48,188 nt of DNA from NCBI GenBank assembly GCA_001579985.1, contig LRSR01008344.1, forward strand, positions 1 through 48,188, in the 5' to 3' direction. Source of the DNA: Hypsibius dujardini (taxonomy: Eukaryota; Tardigrada; Eutardigrada; Parachela; Hypsibiidae). Made by a program: the position numbers and the translations under genes. The first letter of the stretch is position 1, and the number at the start of each line of letters is the position of its first letter. The notes below the pieces were generated by a model, which saw only the letters and a program-made list of their open reading frames with translations, did not search any database and was not told where the DNA came from. Positions 1 to 10,929 of the stretch are shown here, one piece after another.

Positions 1-235
1 CATCAAAACCCATCAAAACCCATCAAAAACCCATCAAAACCCATCAAAACCCATCAAAACCCATCAAAACCCATCAAAACCCATCAAAAACCCATCAAAA
101 CCCATCAAAACCCATCAAAACCCATCAAAACCCATCAAAACCCATCAAAACCCATCAAAACCCATCAAAAACCCATCAAAAACCCATCAAAACCCATCAA
201 AACCCATCAAAACCCATCAAAACATATCAAAACCA
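1..235. repeat. 10-bp tandem repeat array (CATCAAAACC)n
   Basis: About 22 head-to-tail units of CATCAAAACC run from the first base, with occasional 11-bp units carrying a fifth A. The last two units are degenerate (CATATCAAAACC) and the array ends at about 235. The opposite strand reads GGGTTTTGAT, so it carries a GGG run every 10 nt. The array is cut by the window edge, so its true length is unknown. It is either a minisatellite or a terminal array; see the finding on its orientation. Confidence 0.95.
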
Positions 236-1460
236 TCTGATTTTCATTTCTGAGTTTTATTGATCTGATTGTGTTCGTTCAACGGCAAAGGGTGTGACTG
301 AACGATTGATTGGATTGATCTGATTGCAATTCGTTCAACTGGTTGTTCGTGCGAAAGACGGCGAAAAAAAACCTTTAGTCCCCCGTCTGGTGAAAACGGC
401 GAACCAGAATATGAGGTTTGGAACGAAGAGTCGCAAACAATTTTGAGCCAATCAAACAATCAATTTGTCGGCAAAACGATTTTGTTTGCTCGCTTTATTA
501 AGTAGAACCAAATAGCCAACCAATAAATTTTTACTGAAATGAATATTTTCATACGTTTGCAATTGGATCTTCATCCCGAGAACAATTTTCATGAAGAAAT
601 AAATTAAATCTTGTTTTTTTCGTTCGTACTAAATGTGACAAGCAAATAACTAAACGCGTTTTTTTTTGTCGCCGTTTTGTTTCCTAGTAAAAATATCGCA
701 AATTAACTCATCCGCCGTGTACTCTACTTGTTGTTTATGGATGTCTTGACGGCCTTTCTGCTTTTAATTTTTGCGCGGAACCTCGTCTTCAAAACAATAT
801 GCCAAAAGAGCGGGAAAAAATTGATTTGTATCTCTTGCACTTGGTTAAATTGAATGGTCATTCAACTGGATAAGAGCGTTTTATAAAAAGTTGCGTGGAT
901 CGACAGTTTGAATGATTGTTTCGATAAGTACGATCTAGATATTAATTAACTCGGTTGATTGAATCATCGATCAAATCGAATATTGGAGAATATAATAAAG
1001 AGCTCATGATTGATCGATTCGACTGATTCTGTTAATAGTCAGTTGCACTTGGTCGATTAATTGGTCGATCAATTCGATTATGACAGTATATGATTATATG
1101 ATTATTATTATTATATGATTTATGATTATTATTATTGGTCGACTGAATTATTGACTGCTTCGATAAGTGCTGTTTGTACCCAGGCGCATTTAATCAATCG
1201 ATTGATCGTTTGATTGATTGATGCGATTAAAATGTTACACTTGGTCCATCGATTGATTCATTTATCGATTCTATAACTGCTGGTTAAAAACATCCATTCC
1301 TTAGGATATTCCTTTTTGCTGAACGTGTCAGAACAGAAAGCTAAGGAGGGGCTTGACAACTGATATATAGAAGCTCTTCCTGCCTTTCGCCGAAATTGTC
1401 ATCAGGCTTTAGCTTTGCTGTTGTTGGCGAACAAAGACCACATTGTCCCAGTTTAATAGT
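236..1460. other. AT-rich intergenic stretch with ATTGATTG-type repeats, no gene seen
   Basis: No reading frame here looks like a protein. The stretch holds many degenerate copies of TGATTGATCGATTGATT (roughly 880-1,280) and an AT-rich TGATTATTATT tract at about 1,083-1,135. Similar ATTG tetranucleotide patches recur near 6,470-6,550, 8,255-8,330, 16,840-16,895 and 19,675-19,725. Confidence 0.6.
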
Positions 1461-1469
1461 TTGTTCACC

Positions 1470-1760
1470 AATCAGACTGTCATTTTGTCTCTGTACCTGC
1501 CTGCCTGTCTCTGTGTATTTTTTTTGTCTACCTGCTGCCTGTTTGAGGTTCCTGTGTCTGTTTCCGAAGGTGTCTCCCTGTCTCCCTATCGTTCTTTCAT
1601 CCTGTTTGTATGTTTGTCTGCCTGCCTGTCTCTCTGCCTGCTTGTATGCCTTCCTGCATGTATCTCTAATTGCGTGCCTGTTTGCCTGCCTGCCTCCTGT
1701 CTTTTTGCCTGCCTGTCTGAATCCTACCAAGTCAATCTGCATACCTGCATGCCTGACTCC
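1470..1760. repeat. Imperfect CTGC/CTGT tetranucleotide tract
   Basis: This is a long pyrimidine-rich run built from CTGC, CTGT and CCTG units. It is open in several frames on both strands, but the peptides are only Cys/Leu/Ser/Pro or Gln/Arg/Lys repeats, as expected of a simple repeat. It lies just before the start of element copy A. Confidence 0.85.
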
Positions 1761-3469
1761 CTAAACGTCATCCGGAAAAGGCGCAGCGGATGGTGGATAA
1801 AAAGGGTCTTTTGTCTAGTTTACGATCTGAATCGGGATTTCATCCATTTTTTTGTAGATCCCGCGGAAGAAACGTGTTACAAAGGTTATTCAGGCAACAC
1901 TTTGTAGATACGAACTAAAAGAGTGAGGGGGAATAAGAAAACGAAATTAGTTGGTATGGAGAGAACAGCTGTCGGAGAAAATAAATTAAATCGCTATGAC
2001 AATTAAATTGGGGAATGAGTGAGGATTGGGGGCTAGTATTAATCATTTGGTTCCACCTCAATGCAGCAATAAATTCAAGCTATCGGGGATGAAATGGCTG
2101 GAAACGGGTTTTTCTTAGGAAACACCCCACTGATTTTATATTCCAGTAATTAAATAGGTAGAAGAATAGTAGATGGATAATGAAAGTTTTAATTTTGGGG
2201 CTACTCCGACCTCTTCCCCAGCTACGTACCTATCTGAATTCATTACTCCATCGGAACCCCGTCCGAAACTTTAACGTCTTAGATCCCTAATTGTATCTCG
2301 GCTTTGGCAATTACCACGCGCTTGAAAAGTCCCCTCTTCTCGGGGGAGCACTGATTTTCAGCAATGTTTTGAGGGCGATCCCTCAATTATTACAGGATTG
2401 CTCTGAGAGACTGAAGATCTTAATTAGTATTGACGCCTGGTTTACATCAACATTAATCGATTTCTATGCGCGAAAGAAGTCCGAAGAACTTGAGCACACT
2501 CCAATTTGCATGCTGCCATTTTTTTCAGCACTTGCAAATTCTCCATTGTTGAGATTCCGGTCGTCCGGTTGTTCGTGACGCGACGTTTGTTGAACTGTCA
2601 GTTTTAGGAAGGGAACGAGTAGCCGGGCAGATTCGTTCGTGCTTCGCCAACAAATCATTAGAAATTGGACTCTGTTGGACAACGGTTTTGCCGAATTTCT
2701 CGGGAAGGCGATAAAATCGACGAGCAAACATTCATAGACGTTGATCAGGATATCTTTGAGCTAAACGAATTGTATCGGGAAAACAGCTACGCAGAATTTT
2801 GCTAGACGTAATACCTTTGTCTACATCTTTACAAAAAGTAATAGTACTATTTTTAAATCCCTATTAAACGTTCCTAAATTTTGACGACAGCCAAAGTTCG
2901 TATGCCGCTGTGACTTATGTACTTTCATAGTCAAATAAATGATCTTATTTCGATTAAGGTAGAGGTGGGGGGGGAATAGGTGGGGTGGATTGGCAAGAAG
3001 AAAACATTTCGTAAATAAAATGTCATCTCAGAATTTCATTGGCTCGAATAAATAATTTAATTATACCCTAGCTGCAGTATATGAAATTCACAGCTGATAA
3101 GAAATTTTAAAAGAAATTTTTCTACCATGCGAATTTCAAACAAGCCGCTGACCATGTCATTGCCTGTGTGTAGGTCATTTTTTTAGCCTTCCCTTTGCGG
3201 ATTTCGTGTTCTACTAATGGACTCCGTCGTACTCCACCTTGAACTGTGGCTTCCATATTCCGACAGTCTCCAAGCAAATGTAATGTCAACTGCTTCTCCA
3301 TAACATCTGCTTATCACACAAAAAACATTTCACATATTGTCGGCGCAAAAAAAATTCCACCTGGGTCTTGACACTGAATTCTGTCTTGGACATTCATTTA
3401 TTGAATGAATTTACAGAATTATATTTACTATATTATTTGACACTGAATTCTGCGTGAATTTCACCACCT

Positions 3470-3990
3470 AGTTGATTTCAACTGCACACCTGACGGAAAT
3501 TCTCTTTTCCAGAAACAGTCCATGTTGCTGTACGGAACCGAAGACCGTTGGGACGAAAGTCAAAGCTAAGTACTTTCCTACGCCCATACCAGACCCGACT
3601 GGTTAATGCAATTCTTTGACAACTCTATTTCCGCCGACAACGACGCAGACGATCGTACCTTCGTTAAGTTCTTTCGGGACCTCGGTACTGCCAATGCATT
3701 GGATGGCAAACACTGCAACGATAATGCCATCCACGCTCACTGGGAAAAGTAAACCCGGGAAGATCTTGGGCCCCTAACCAAGATCCCTAAATGACCACCA
3801 GAATTCAACGACAACCTTGGTGGAAAACGCCCTGGTTGGAGGGGATGTTGCTGGCCAAACGTACGCACTCCTCATCTATAAAGATGCTTGCCACGATCAC
3901 GCTGCCGTTCGCAATCCTTTGCTCACTGCCCGCCCTTCAGCAGAGTCTAGACCAGCCCGGCAATTTGTCGCACACAATAAATTAATCGGC
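3470..3990 (+). pseudogene. Decayed OTU-like cysteine protease domain (copy A)
   Basis: The read-through starts with NCTPDGNSLF, which corresponds to the PDGNCFFRAL motif in copy C. Here the catalytic Cys position is Ser (TCT at 3,501-3,503). It continues through LLYGTEDRW, a block with FFRDLGTANAL, and ends in frame with YALLIYKDACHDHAAVRNP, which corresponds to the C-terminal catalytic His region of OTU domains. OTU proteases are deubiquitinase-type cysteine peptidases, and several transposon groups carry them. In-frame stops and frame changes plus the lost Cys mark this copy as dead. Confidence 0.6.
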
Positions 3991-4329
3991 AGTGCAAGAT
4001 GCGAGTTTATGTCTGCAATATTCACGCATACAACGTTTTCGAAATCACCACCATCTGCAAAGTTTCCGTCGGATGAGTTACTTGGTAAACCGGCAACCCT
4101 AAGATCACTTGCACCTCCACGGTTCTCGTCTGGAGTTTCTGAAAAAACTCAAATGAGTACCCACTGTTTCTCCTTATATCCCAACTCAACTAACGTTGTA
4201 GTTGAAGCTTCCCCGTTAACCACTTTTTTGGTTCCGGAAGTTCCTACTACCCTCAAAATTGAAATCTATGTCGTTTTCTTGGACTGCTATACGAAAGCAG
4301 CTTGTTTTTTTAACTTTGCGTTGCCTTAA

Positions 4330-4720
4330 GGGGCAAGTCAAAGGTCAGATTCAACCATGCGGAACCTTCTCCGTGCGGATCAAGGAGGCGTTGGGCAGAA
4401 CAGTCGAGCACGGGCGCCGACAAATCAATATCCTACCTAAATAAACGTCACATGGACTGTTTGCCATCATGTTTGAAAAGAAGCCAGCTGCGATTCCGGA
4501 GGACGTGCAGACAGACAATGAACCGTGAATGACGCAATGCGCGGTGGACCAGTTCATAGTAAAAAACGCTGTGCTTTCTCCGGAGAGTATAACCAACTCT
4601 TCAAGATTCGGTTTCCGCACTGCGAGACTCTACCAATTCATTCCGAATGAAGGAGTTCAGTCAGTCAAGGTGTGTGCCTTGATCTATCATTCGCTTTTGT
4701 TTCGGAAGATATCCACCCGA
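4330..4720 (+). pseudogene. Unknown domain of the OTU element (QIQP..EHRR type), copy A
   Basis: The fragments read LKGQVKGQIQPCGTFSV then RTVEHGRRQINILPK, followed by KKPAAIPEDVQTDNEP and ALIYHSLLFRKISTR. The same order of motifs is seen at 13,183-13,600 in copy B and on the minus strand at 38,000-37,690 in copy C. Conservation across three copies shows that it was once a coding domain. I do not recognise the fold with certainty; the block ending in a hydrophobic LREHNHLYKS motif in copy B is reminiscent of the region N-terminal to Rep in Helitron proteins. Confidence 0.45.
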
Positions 4721-5336
4721 TAGATGAAGCGAACAACGGCATCGTCCGTCTGAAAAACAAAGGCTTGTCAAATATGGTGCTGGTTGCCTACGGGTCAGAG
4801 TACTTGAAGGTCACATCGCATCTGCCAAGTTGTGCCAACAACGGCAATGCTGCCCATCTCATCATGGACCGCACAGTTGTCCGGCCGTTCAAATATTTTA
4901 ACTTTCGGACGATGGACCGAGCTGCTCATGAAAGCTATTGCCCGCATGGGGCGTTTTTCCGGCAGAGGAGTACCAAAACTCGGGGAGGAGGTACCTTTTA
5001 ATCAAGCTGTTAGGTTTTCATGGGTTAACTATCACTAGACAATACGACATCAGTGTGGGCAGCCGGTTAGATTGGGGTTATGTGAGTTCCAGGCCTCCCC
5101 AAACCCCAAGAAGCAATGCGCTCTGCTTTCTCCTGCGGAAGGTATCGAAGGCTCCAGCATCAACAGTACAATTTATTTAGAGTCATCGTTTAGCCATGCG
5201 TTTTTATCTCCGGTTTTAGAGGGTGATCAAACAATGCTCTTCTCTTCGAAAGTGTCGAACGAAAAGGAATCGCTTGTCTTTAATGATTATCATTGCGGAC
5301 AGCTCGAAATATCCACATTGGATCTAGTCAGTCAAG

Positions 5337-5708
5337 ATGCCGGGGGATGGGAGTGACAATGAACTTGGTGTTTCCGTCGATAGACGACATCGGATTATCG
5401 GGTATCATGACGATTGGGACGAGCAATTTGAGGAGGAAGAGCCCTTCAAACCGTCAAGAAATTTGACAAAACAATCCATAAGCCGTATAACGACCTGCCA
5501 CCGACCTGCTTTCCCATCAGACTTCAACCTATCCGACATCGCCGCGAATTGCAAACGGACCCCATTTGTGGATGGGATGTCGACTGATCTGCGCAGTGGT
5601 CGTTTGCGTTTCCCACCCCCATGTTTCGCTCCGTTGCCGAGATCGGTTTCACCAAAATCCCGCAAAATAACCGCTGAAGCTATAGCATTGCGAAGGACTT
5701 TCAGTTGA
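5337..5708 (+). CDS. Hypothetical 123-residue reading frame, acidic N-terminus
   Basis: This open frame lies just after copy A and ends at TGA 5,706-5,708. Its N-terminal third is acidic (DDWDEQFEEEEPF) and its C-terminal half is Pro/Arg/Ser-rich. I recognise no domain. It may be the tail of the element or a chance frame. No copy was noticed elsewhere in the window. Confidence 0.2.
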   Translation: MPGDGSDNELGVSVDRRHRIIGYHDDWDEQFEEEEPFKPSRNLTKQSISRITTCHRPAFPSDFNLSDIAANCKRTPFVDGMSTDLRSGRLRFPPPCFAPLPRSVSPKSRKITAEAIALRRTFS

Positions 5709-5709
5709 C

Positions 5710-6780
5710 GGTTTTTTATTGACCAGTGTAGATATTTACATATTTCAGTTAATTCTTTATTCATTTGCAAAACTTGAAACTTGAATTGGTCACATTTCAG
5801 TGCCTTCTTCGTTAAACAGTGTGCCGGGGTAGGATATTTTCAGTTTTTTTCAATTGTCCACAGCGTAGTCTTACTGTCGAAGTTCTTCTAGGCTGCTGCA
5901 GCTCTGATGCCTGTTTTCCAAACTAAAATAAGCGTTAATTGCATTAAATTATAATTAAAAAATGTAAATATAAATTATACTAATTTTTTGGTTTTTTGGT
6001 TTTAACCTTACTTCGGTTTTTGAAGGATCCCTCCCGATCGGAGTGGTTTTTCCCCCACGAATACCTGTCCATATATCATGATTTCGCATAAGGTTTCTGT
6101 CTGTAAATCCCATCCGCAATTTCTATTAAAAAAATGCCAGTTTGCTTTCACTTTGCCACTATGACCAGAGGCCTAATTGATTAATTCATATCAGCAACGG
6201 TTCTACGTTTCAATTTATTTGATCCGAAACACTGTAAGATGTCTTTTTTTAAAAAGCCAAAACAGCTGGTCTTGCAGGGGAAAGCGTGAGGCGCGCCTGC
6301 AAGCGCAACGACTGCCGAATCCCGAACTCGCTGAGTTCAACCACGACCAGGATTTGCATCAAACTTGTGCTGACGGTAGGCCAAATTTCAGACTTTGACT
6401 TTCTACGTGTTCAACATTATGTTGGCTAAGCCGTCCTGACGAGGAAAGGGGAAAAAATTAATTCGGGAAACCGATCAACCGATCGGGCTATCAATCAATC
6501 GACCTTGTTGCTTAGCGCCAATCAACCGATCAAGCAATCGTTCAATCTATAGTAAAAAAATACTTGCTGTTTTGCGGGCAGCCGAATGATACCCTTCCTG
6601 TTTTTTAGGGGAGCGTTATGGCCCTGTCTAATCCAAAACTGCCAAGGTGGACTTTCCGTCCGCTTTCAGTTTGCGCACGTCCGACCGTCGGCCCTTGACC
6701 GAAAAATCTGGATTCACAAGCTGTATAAAGTACGGACTTGCTTCCTAATTTTTTTCAATTATTCTGTCTGTCTTTTTATC
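5710..6780. other. No gene recognised
   Basis: The stretch is AT-rich with ATTG/CGATCAA repeat patches at about 6,465-6,550. Short frames at 6,177-6,398 and 6,586-6,720 show no family resemblance. A pyrimidine-rich run at about 6,745-6,800 leads into the conserved coding segment that follows. Confidence 0.5.
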
Positions 6781-6839
6781 TATGTCTCTATTGTATTGTT
6801 GTTTTATCCATTTGACTACGTCAAGTTTCTGCTTTGTCC

Positions 6840-7135
6840 CAGCTGTTGCTGCAAATCCTTCAGTTTCCGATGCAGAGTTTCAGTTTTTGCGCCCTGTTGG
6901 AATCCGCTTTTTCAATGAGAAGATCGACCAGTGGGTCAAGAGTGGGGACTCTGGAGTGGCTGGTGTTTTCTTTGTGAATATCTGGGAGCTCGGTGGTTTC
7001 GTCAAGGCGGATCATTAGGGTCGGGGAAATAACGGAGCTCTCTGCCGTTTTTTCCTACAAACGAGCAGCGCGAATAGCCTCGGGCCACTAATGATCTGCA
7101 GATGAAGAACCAAAACGTCATCCGGGAACTGACGC
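6840..7135 (+). pseudogene. Conserved unknown coding segment, copy 1 (ANPSVSDAEF family)
   Basis: The frame reads ANPSVSDAEF, then KIDQWVKSG, then FVNIWELGGF before a TAG at 7,016-7,018. Homology with the copy at 9,400-9,690 continues past the stop to QNVIREL. Most differences between the two copies fall at third codon positions of this + frame, so the segment evolved under protein-level constraint. I do not recognise the family. The stop makes this copy a probable pseudogene or an exon end. Confidence 0.5.
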
Positions 7136-7140
7136 TATAG

Positions 7141-7860
7141 AGTAAGTAGAGAAGAATAAAGAGGAGGTTGAGAACTGAAAAAAGAAGTTGAAATCGCTGG
7201 AATGCCGAGCTGAAAAGAGTAGGAAGACAAGAATGGGGGGCTTAGAGGTTGAAGGAGCTTCGCCCCCACTCAATCATTAAAAATCACTAGATTCTCTTCG
7301 AGTTGTTTTTTATTGATGCATTAAATTGAAAAGAATATTTTTTAGCGGACAAGCACGCGAAGAACGGGTAGCTCGTGGCCATTTAAATTTTTTACCAGTA
7401 CAAGCGCGCAGCCCGAGTTTAAAATATAATTCCTTGTCTTTTAAATATTGTTATATATTATGAATATTAATTTCACTTGTCTTGACTAAATACTGTTCAT
7501 CATTGAGAAAATGTTTGCTTGTTCATCACTATTTACAAATTAGGTACCCACAAAAAGTCGGACAAACACAGTACATGCTTTTGGATCTACATAACCTTCC
7601 AAAGGAGCGGGGTTTATAATTGTTCTCACGGACAAGTCGTTGGAAAAAGCACGTGTTTTGTTATCCAATTATCCAAAGAAGCAATCATCCAAAAACATTG
7701 TACAACAATCGTAATGTGAAAGCGAGTGAAGCCCGAGTCTTCTCTCATTTATCGACTGAACTTCCAATGAAAAAGAACAGCGAAGCTTAGCAAATTTGTA
7801 AGCGAGACTCCGATTTCCGTTGTGAAACACAAGTTTAGTATCCAACCGAAACCCGATCAG
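7141..7860. other. No gene recognised
   Basis: This is mostly AT-rich sequence. A 66-residue open frame at 7,519-7,719 has no features I can interpret. Confidence 0.5.
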
Positions 7861-8160
7861 TCAGTATTGCGCAATAATTGAGACATTTTACTGAACCGAA
7901 CTGGCTGAACTCGTTTTTTATGCCATTGACCAACCCAGTAAACGATATTTGTGAAAAAAACAGGAGTTCAGTGTCCGGCAACGACCCCACCGATCAGGGA
8001 TTGCGCAATAATTGTATTATTTCACTGAATCGACTGAACCGAATGAACAAGCGATGTTCAAACAAATATAGTACATTCCGTTTTCATTTACTACGTTTCA
8101 GACTAACCGAAAACGACCAAGGAGATCTTTTTATTTACCCTCACGGTCATTCAACGCTTA
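7855..8160 (+). repeat. Dispersed repeat with ATTGCGCAAT core (two units)
   Basis: Two units each contain CGATCAG, then ATTGCGCAAT (7,866-7,875 and 8,000-8,009), AATTG, and a downstream TTTCACTGAA..GACTGAACC block. The same combination occurs at 15,470-15,545 and, inverted, at 40,850-41,165. This is a small dispersed repeat family rather than a gene. Confidence 0.6.
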
Positions 8161-8762
8161 GGCTTTTAAAGTCTCGCCCTTGAAAATGATAAGCACATCG
8201 ATCACGCCGAATAATGGTAGTGGCAGCCGGTTGAGAGGAAATTCTTTAAATCTCGATGCAATCAATCAATAAATCAGATGCGATTTTATTCTGTTTACCT
8301 GTTCTGTTGTTGATCGATTGACTGATTGTCAGGAAACATTCCATTGCCCATTCCAGTGCCCTTCCCTCATACTGAAGATTAATTCACGATGATTCTTTCT
8401 GATTAATTGAGGTGCTGCTCTTTTTCCCTTGGCATTATGAGATTCTAAGCTTTTTTCCACTGGCTCAGCCGGAAGTATCCGTCCATTGTTGTTAACGGGC
8501 GAAGGGATGGAATCGCACTCTAAAAGATGGTACGAAAGTGCCGATCGACACCACCGCGCCTAATTCCAAAATGGTATTTATTTTGTCTGTCTGTCCATTT
8601 ATTTCAACTTTCAGTCTATGGACTGAAGTTTAATTATATTCAGTGATATAAGATGTAATTCCATTGAAAGTGGAGGTGAATTGGAGGATGCTGGAATATC
8701 TTACCAATTCCACTCCGCTCCAGTACCACTTACCCGAGGTAACATTCATTCTTAACCCTTAG

Positions 8763-9060
8763 GGACGCCGGTGAACAACATTAATATTGGGCGGAGGGAG
8801 AACGGCGATGCGGGTCCTCAGTCAAGATGGCCGACCCTAAACGCCGAAGCGACGCGGCATTTATTGGCTTGCTTTATGTGGATCGTCAAGTCCGCGGATG
8901 AACATACGTTGCGGGGATGGTGGGAGGCGTTGCATGGCCAGCGGTTGCCACAGTTGCTGAAGATCTTTCAATTAACCGCACACTGGTTTGAGTATATGCT
9001 AGATGGAACCAACAGACTTAATATAGTTCGAAAATGGATGAGGTTCATACAAGTCAACAA
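8763..9060 (+). pseudogene. DOCK-family guanine exchange factor fragment (probable exon)
   Basis: After a plausible acceptor (CTTAACCCTTAG, ending 8,762) the frame reads LNAEATRHLLACFMWIVK, then KSADEHTLRGWWEAL and LPQLLKIFQLTAHWFEYM. This matches the armadillo-like central region of DOCK proteins, and by memory the DOCK6/7/8 or DOCK9-11 subfamilies best. In that region a CFLW(V/I)LK..D...L..W motif precedes an LLxLL....FEY motif. DOCK proteins are exchange factors for Rac/Cdc42. The frame is open, but no other DOCK exon is present besides the short piece at 9,134-9,248. It lies between repeats, so it is either an isolated exon of a large gene or a captured fragment. A GTATATG at 9,004 could be the donor. 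Confidence 0.6.
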
Positions 9061-9062
9061 GT

Positions 9063-9115
9063 CTTGTAAACAGACAGGCAGGCAGGCAGGCAGAGAGACA
9101 GACAGACAGATAGTT
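9063..9115. repeat. CAGG/CAGA microsatellite
   Basis: The sequence is AGGCAGGCAGGCAGGCAGAG followed by GACAGACAGACAGATAG. It lies between the two DOCK-like pieces. Confidence 0.9.
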
Positions 9116-9133
9116 ATTGCTTTGCCTTATCAG

Positions 9134-9248
9134 GTCAAAATACGTTGCACACAAGTGGCCACAATGGCGTTCAGCGGGAGGAGCGCAAGTCCATGCTGGG
9201 GGATGCCATTATCGGTTCAATCCTCAATCGGAACGATCTCGGAAAGTA
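9134..9248 (+). pseudogene. Possible second DOCK fragment
   Basis: After a TTATCAG acceptor-like site, one frame reads GVQREERKSMLGDAIIGSIL then NRNDLGK and a TAG stop. This resembles the DOCK segment that follows the FEY motif (LEEAILG..GAR..). The reading phase does not join cleanly to the preceding fragment, so the identification is tentative. The two pieces are separated by a CAGG/CAGA microsatellite. Confidence 0.3.
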
Positions 9249-9278
9249 GCGAGCTAAAGCTACATTAAATAAGTCATC

Positions 9279-9721
9279 TTGTTCTCCTGCTATCACCACC
9301 TCGTCAACACCATCAAAAGGGGCGTGGTTGAGTTTTGGGGAATTTCTCAGAAGTTTCTGCTTGTCGGTGTGATGAACCGGTTCGACAGCCGATCGGCAGC
9401 AAATGCTGCTGCAAACCCTTCCGTTTCTGACGCTGAATTTCTTTTATTGCGCAGTATCGGAATCCGCAATTTCAATAAGAAGATTGACCAGTGGGTCAAA
9501 AGCGGAGAATCTTTAGTGGCTGGTGTTCACTTTGTCAACATCTGGGAGCTTGGTGGGTTCGCCGAGGACGATCTTTTCGGTCGCGGTGTTAATGGAGTTT
9601 ACTGTCGCTATGTGCCTTCCAGTGAGCAGCGCAACCAGCCGCTGGCGACCTGTGATCCGCGGATCAAATATCAGAACGTCATCCGGGAAGAAGCCCAGCA
9701 TGGACACGAAGGGCCTCTAAT
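9279..9721 (+). CDS. Conserved unknown coding segment, copy 2 (ANPSVSDAEF family)
   Basis: This 148-codon open frame is 5' of element copy B. Its central part reads ANPSVSDAEFLLL, then KIDQWVKSGESLVAGV and FVNIWELGGFAEDD, then YCRYVPSSEQR and KYQNVIREE. It is the longer, uninterrupted relative of 6,840-7,135, with mainly synonymous differences. The stretch encoding NVIREE aligns with the left part of copy A (about 1,766), so it probably belongs to the repeat element. No known domain was recognised. It has no Cys/His metal cluster and no obvious transmembrane segment. Confidence 0.5.
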
Positions 9722-10900
9722 TTAGTCTATAGTCTGAGTCGGGATTTCGCACAGCCTTTTCTTTTAAAAGCCGGGGAGTAAAAATGAAATGGAAATCTGC
9801 GATCGGAAACAATAGTGTAAATTGCGGCGACAGATAGCTGAATTTGGGGAGAGGTAGTTCAAAGAGCCCTAGCTGCACATTAAGACAGCGAAAAGCAAGG
9901 AGTGATGTAAATTAAAGCGGCGTTTCATTAGGGAAACATTTCACACATTTCATATTTTTGTAGCTACAAGCGAGAATAATTAGAGGCGAGAAGTTTGCAA
10001 AGGTTTGTCGAGGGAGGGGGGAGGCAAAATTAGTTCTAGTAATAAACAAAAGCGGTCGGAGAGTATATTGTAAATCGTTATGAGAGAAAAATTGGAGGAG
10101 GCGGTGAAAATGAGGGGTTGGACTTTTGGTTCAATGGTGGGTTCAATTTTGAAACTACTCGAACCTCGTCATTTGTTATAACCGGGAAGGAACCCAGACC
10201 GGTTTTATTATTTTATTTACCACGTCTGGCGGCACATCGATGCAGCAAAAAATTCCGAGATATTTTATCGGTAAAAAAGTACAAACGTTTTTTGGCAGAG
10301 TTTCAAAATGAGGAACAGCTGCATCAGATATGCCATTATACCGTGATCGATTGGAAGTGCTTTATTAGGTGTCTTTAGATTTTTAATAAACTTCCTCGAA
10401 ATAGTGACGACAGCTGTAGTTCTTATGCCGCTGTGACTTGAGTGTTGTTAACATACCTTTTCGGTAAAATAAACGCTTTGAATTTGATTATGGTTGAGCT
10501 GGGACAAATGGGTGGGATTTGGAAACAATTAGGAAACAGCTCGCATGAGAAATATTTCAAAATTTAAAAGGCCTAATTGTTTGTGTTTTAAGAAAACTCC
10601 TGCTGCAATAGATGAATAGTCAGGGCTTGCTGAAAGTTCAAGTAGAAAATTTTTCACTTTGCGAATTTTCAGAGATGCAACTGATTACTTCATTGCCTGT
10701 GTCTAGGTAAACCCTTCATGAGCCATCCATTTGCGCTTTGCCAGTTCTATGGGCGGGCGTTGCTCCTTGAAATATGGCATCTATAACCCGACAGTCTCCA
10801 GGCTAATGTACTGTCGACATTCCCTTTTCAACATCTTATCCTTACGTTTGTCTATACATGCAGTTAAAAAATTTTAACGCAGATGACGTGTCGTCGACAT
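9722..10900. other. Non-coding part of copy B shared with copy A
   Basis: The stretch aligns in patches with 1,800-3,300: GATCTGAATCGGGATTT, GGAAACA..TTTCA..TTT, GCCGCTGTGACTT and CGACAGTCTCCA blocks. An 86-residue frame at 10,118-10,378 has no counterpart in copy A and no recognisable domain. Confidence 0.5.
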
Positions 10901-10929
10901 AAAAGTTACCACCCGATTCTCAGCACCCC

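Larger units (their letters stand above)
1765..5200 (+). mobile_element. Copy A of the OTU-domain repeat element (decayed)
   Basis: The segment aligns by eye with 9,670-15,420 (copy B) over many blocks. Examples are the motif AACGTCATCCGG at about 1,766 and 9,673, the GACGACAG..CTTATGCCGCTGTGACTT block at about 2,883 and 10,404, and the CATTGCCTGTG..AGGT block at about 3,159 and 10,692. Inside it are an OTU-like domain (3,480-3,990), a remnant of a SANT-like domain (about 4,255-4,330) joined to a later domain by a deletion, and downstream blocks at 4,330-4,720 and 4,720-5,180. Frameshifts and stops break every domain, so this copy cannot encode one protein. The family is unnamed; a Helitron/Helentron relationship is a hypothesis. 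Confidence 0.6.

Noticed and set aside
1341-1907. Long overlapping open frames on both strands of the CTGC tract
   Set aside because: They encode only Cys/Leu/Pro or Gln/Arg/Lys repeats from a tetranucleotide tract; open frames in all directions are expected there.
9513-9707. Minus-strand frames opposite the ANPSVSDAEF segment as the true coding strand
   Set aside because: Differences between the two copies concentrate at third positions of the + frame, which supports + strand coding.
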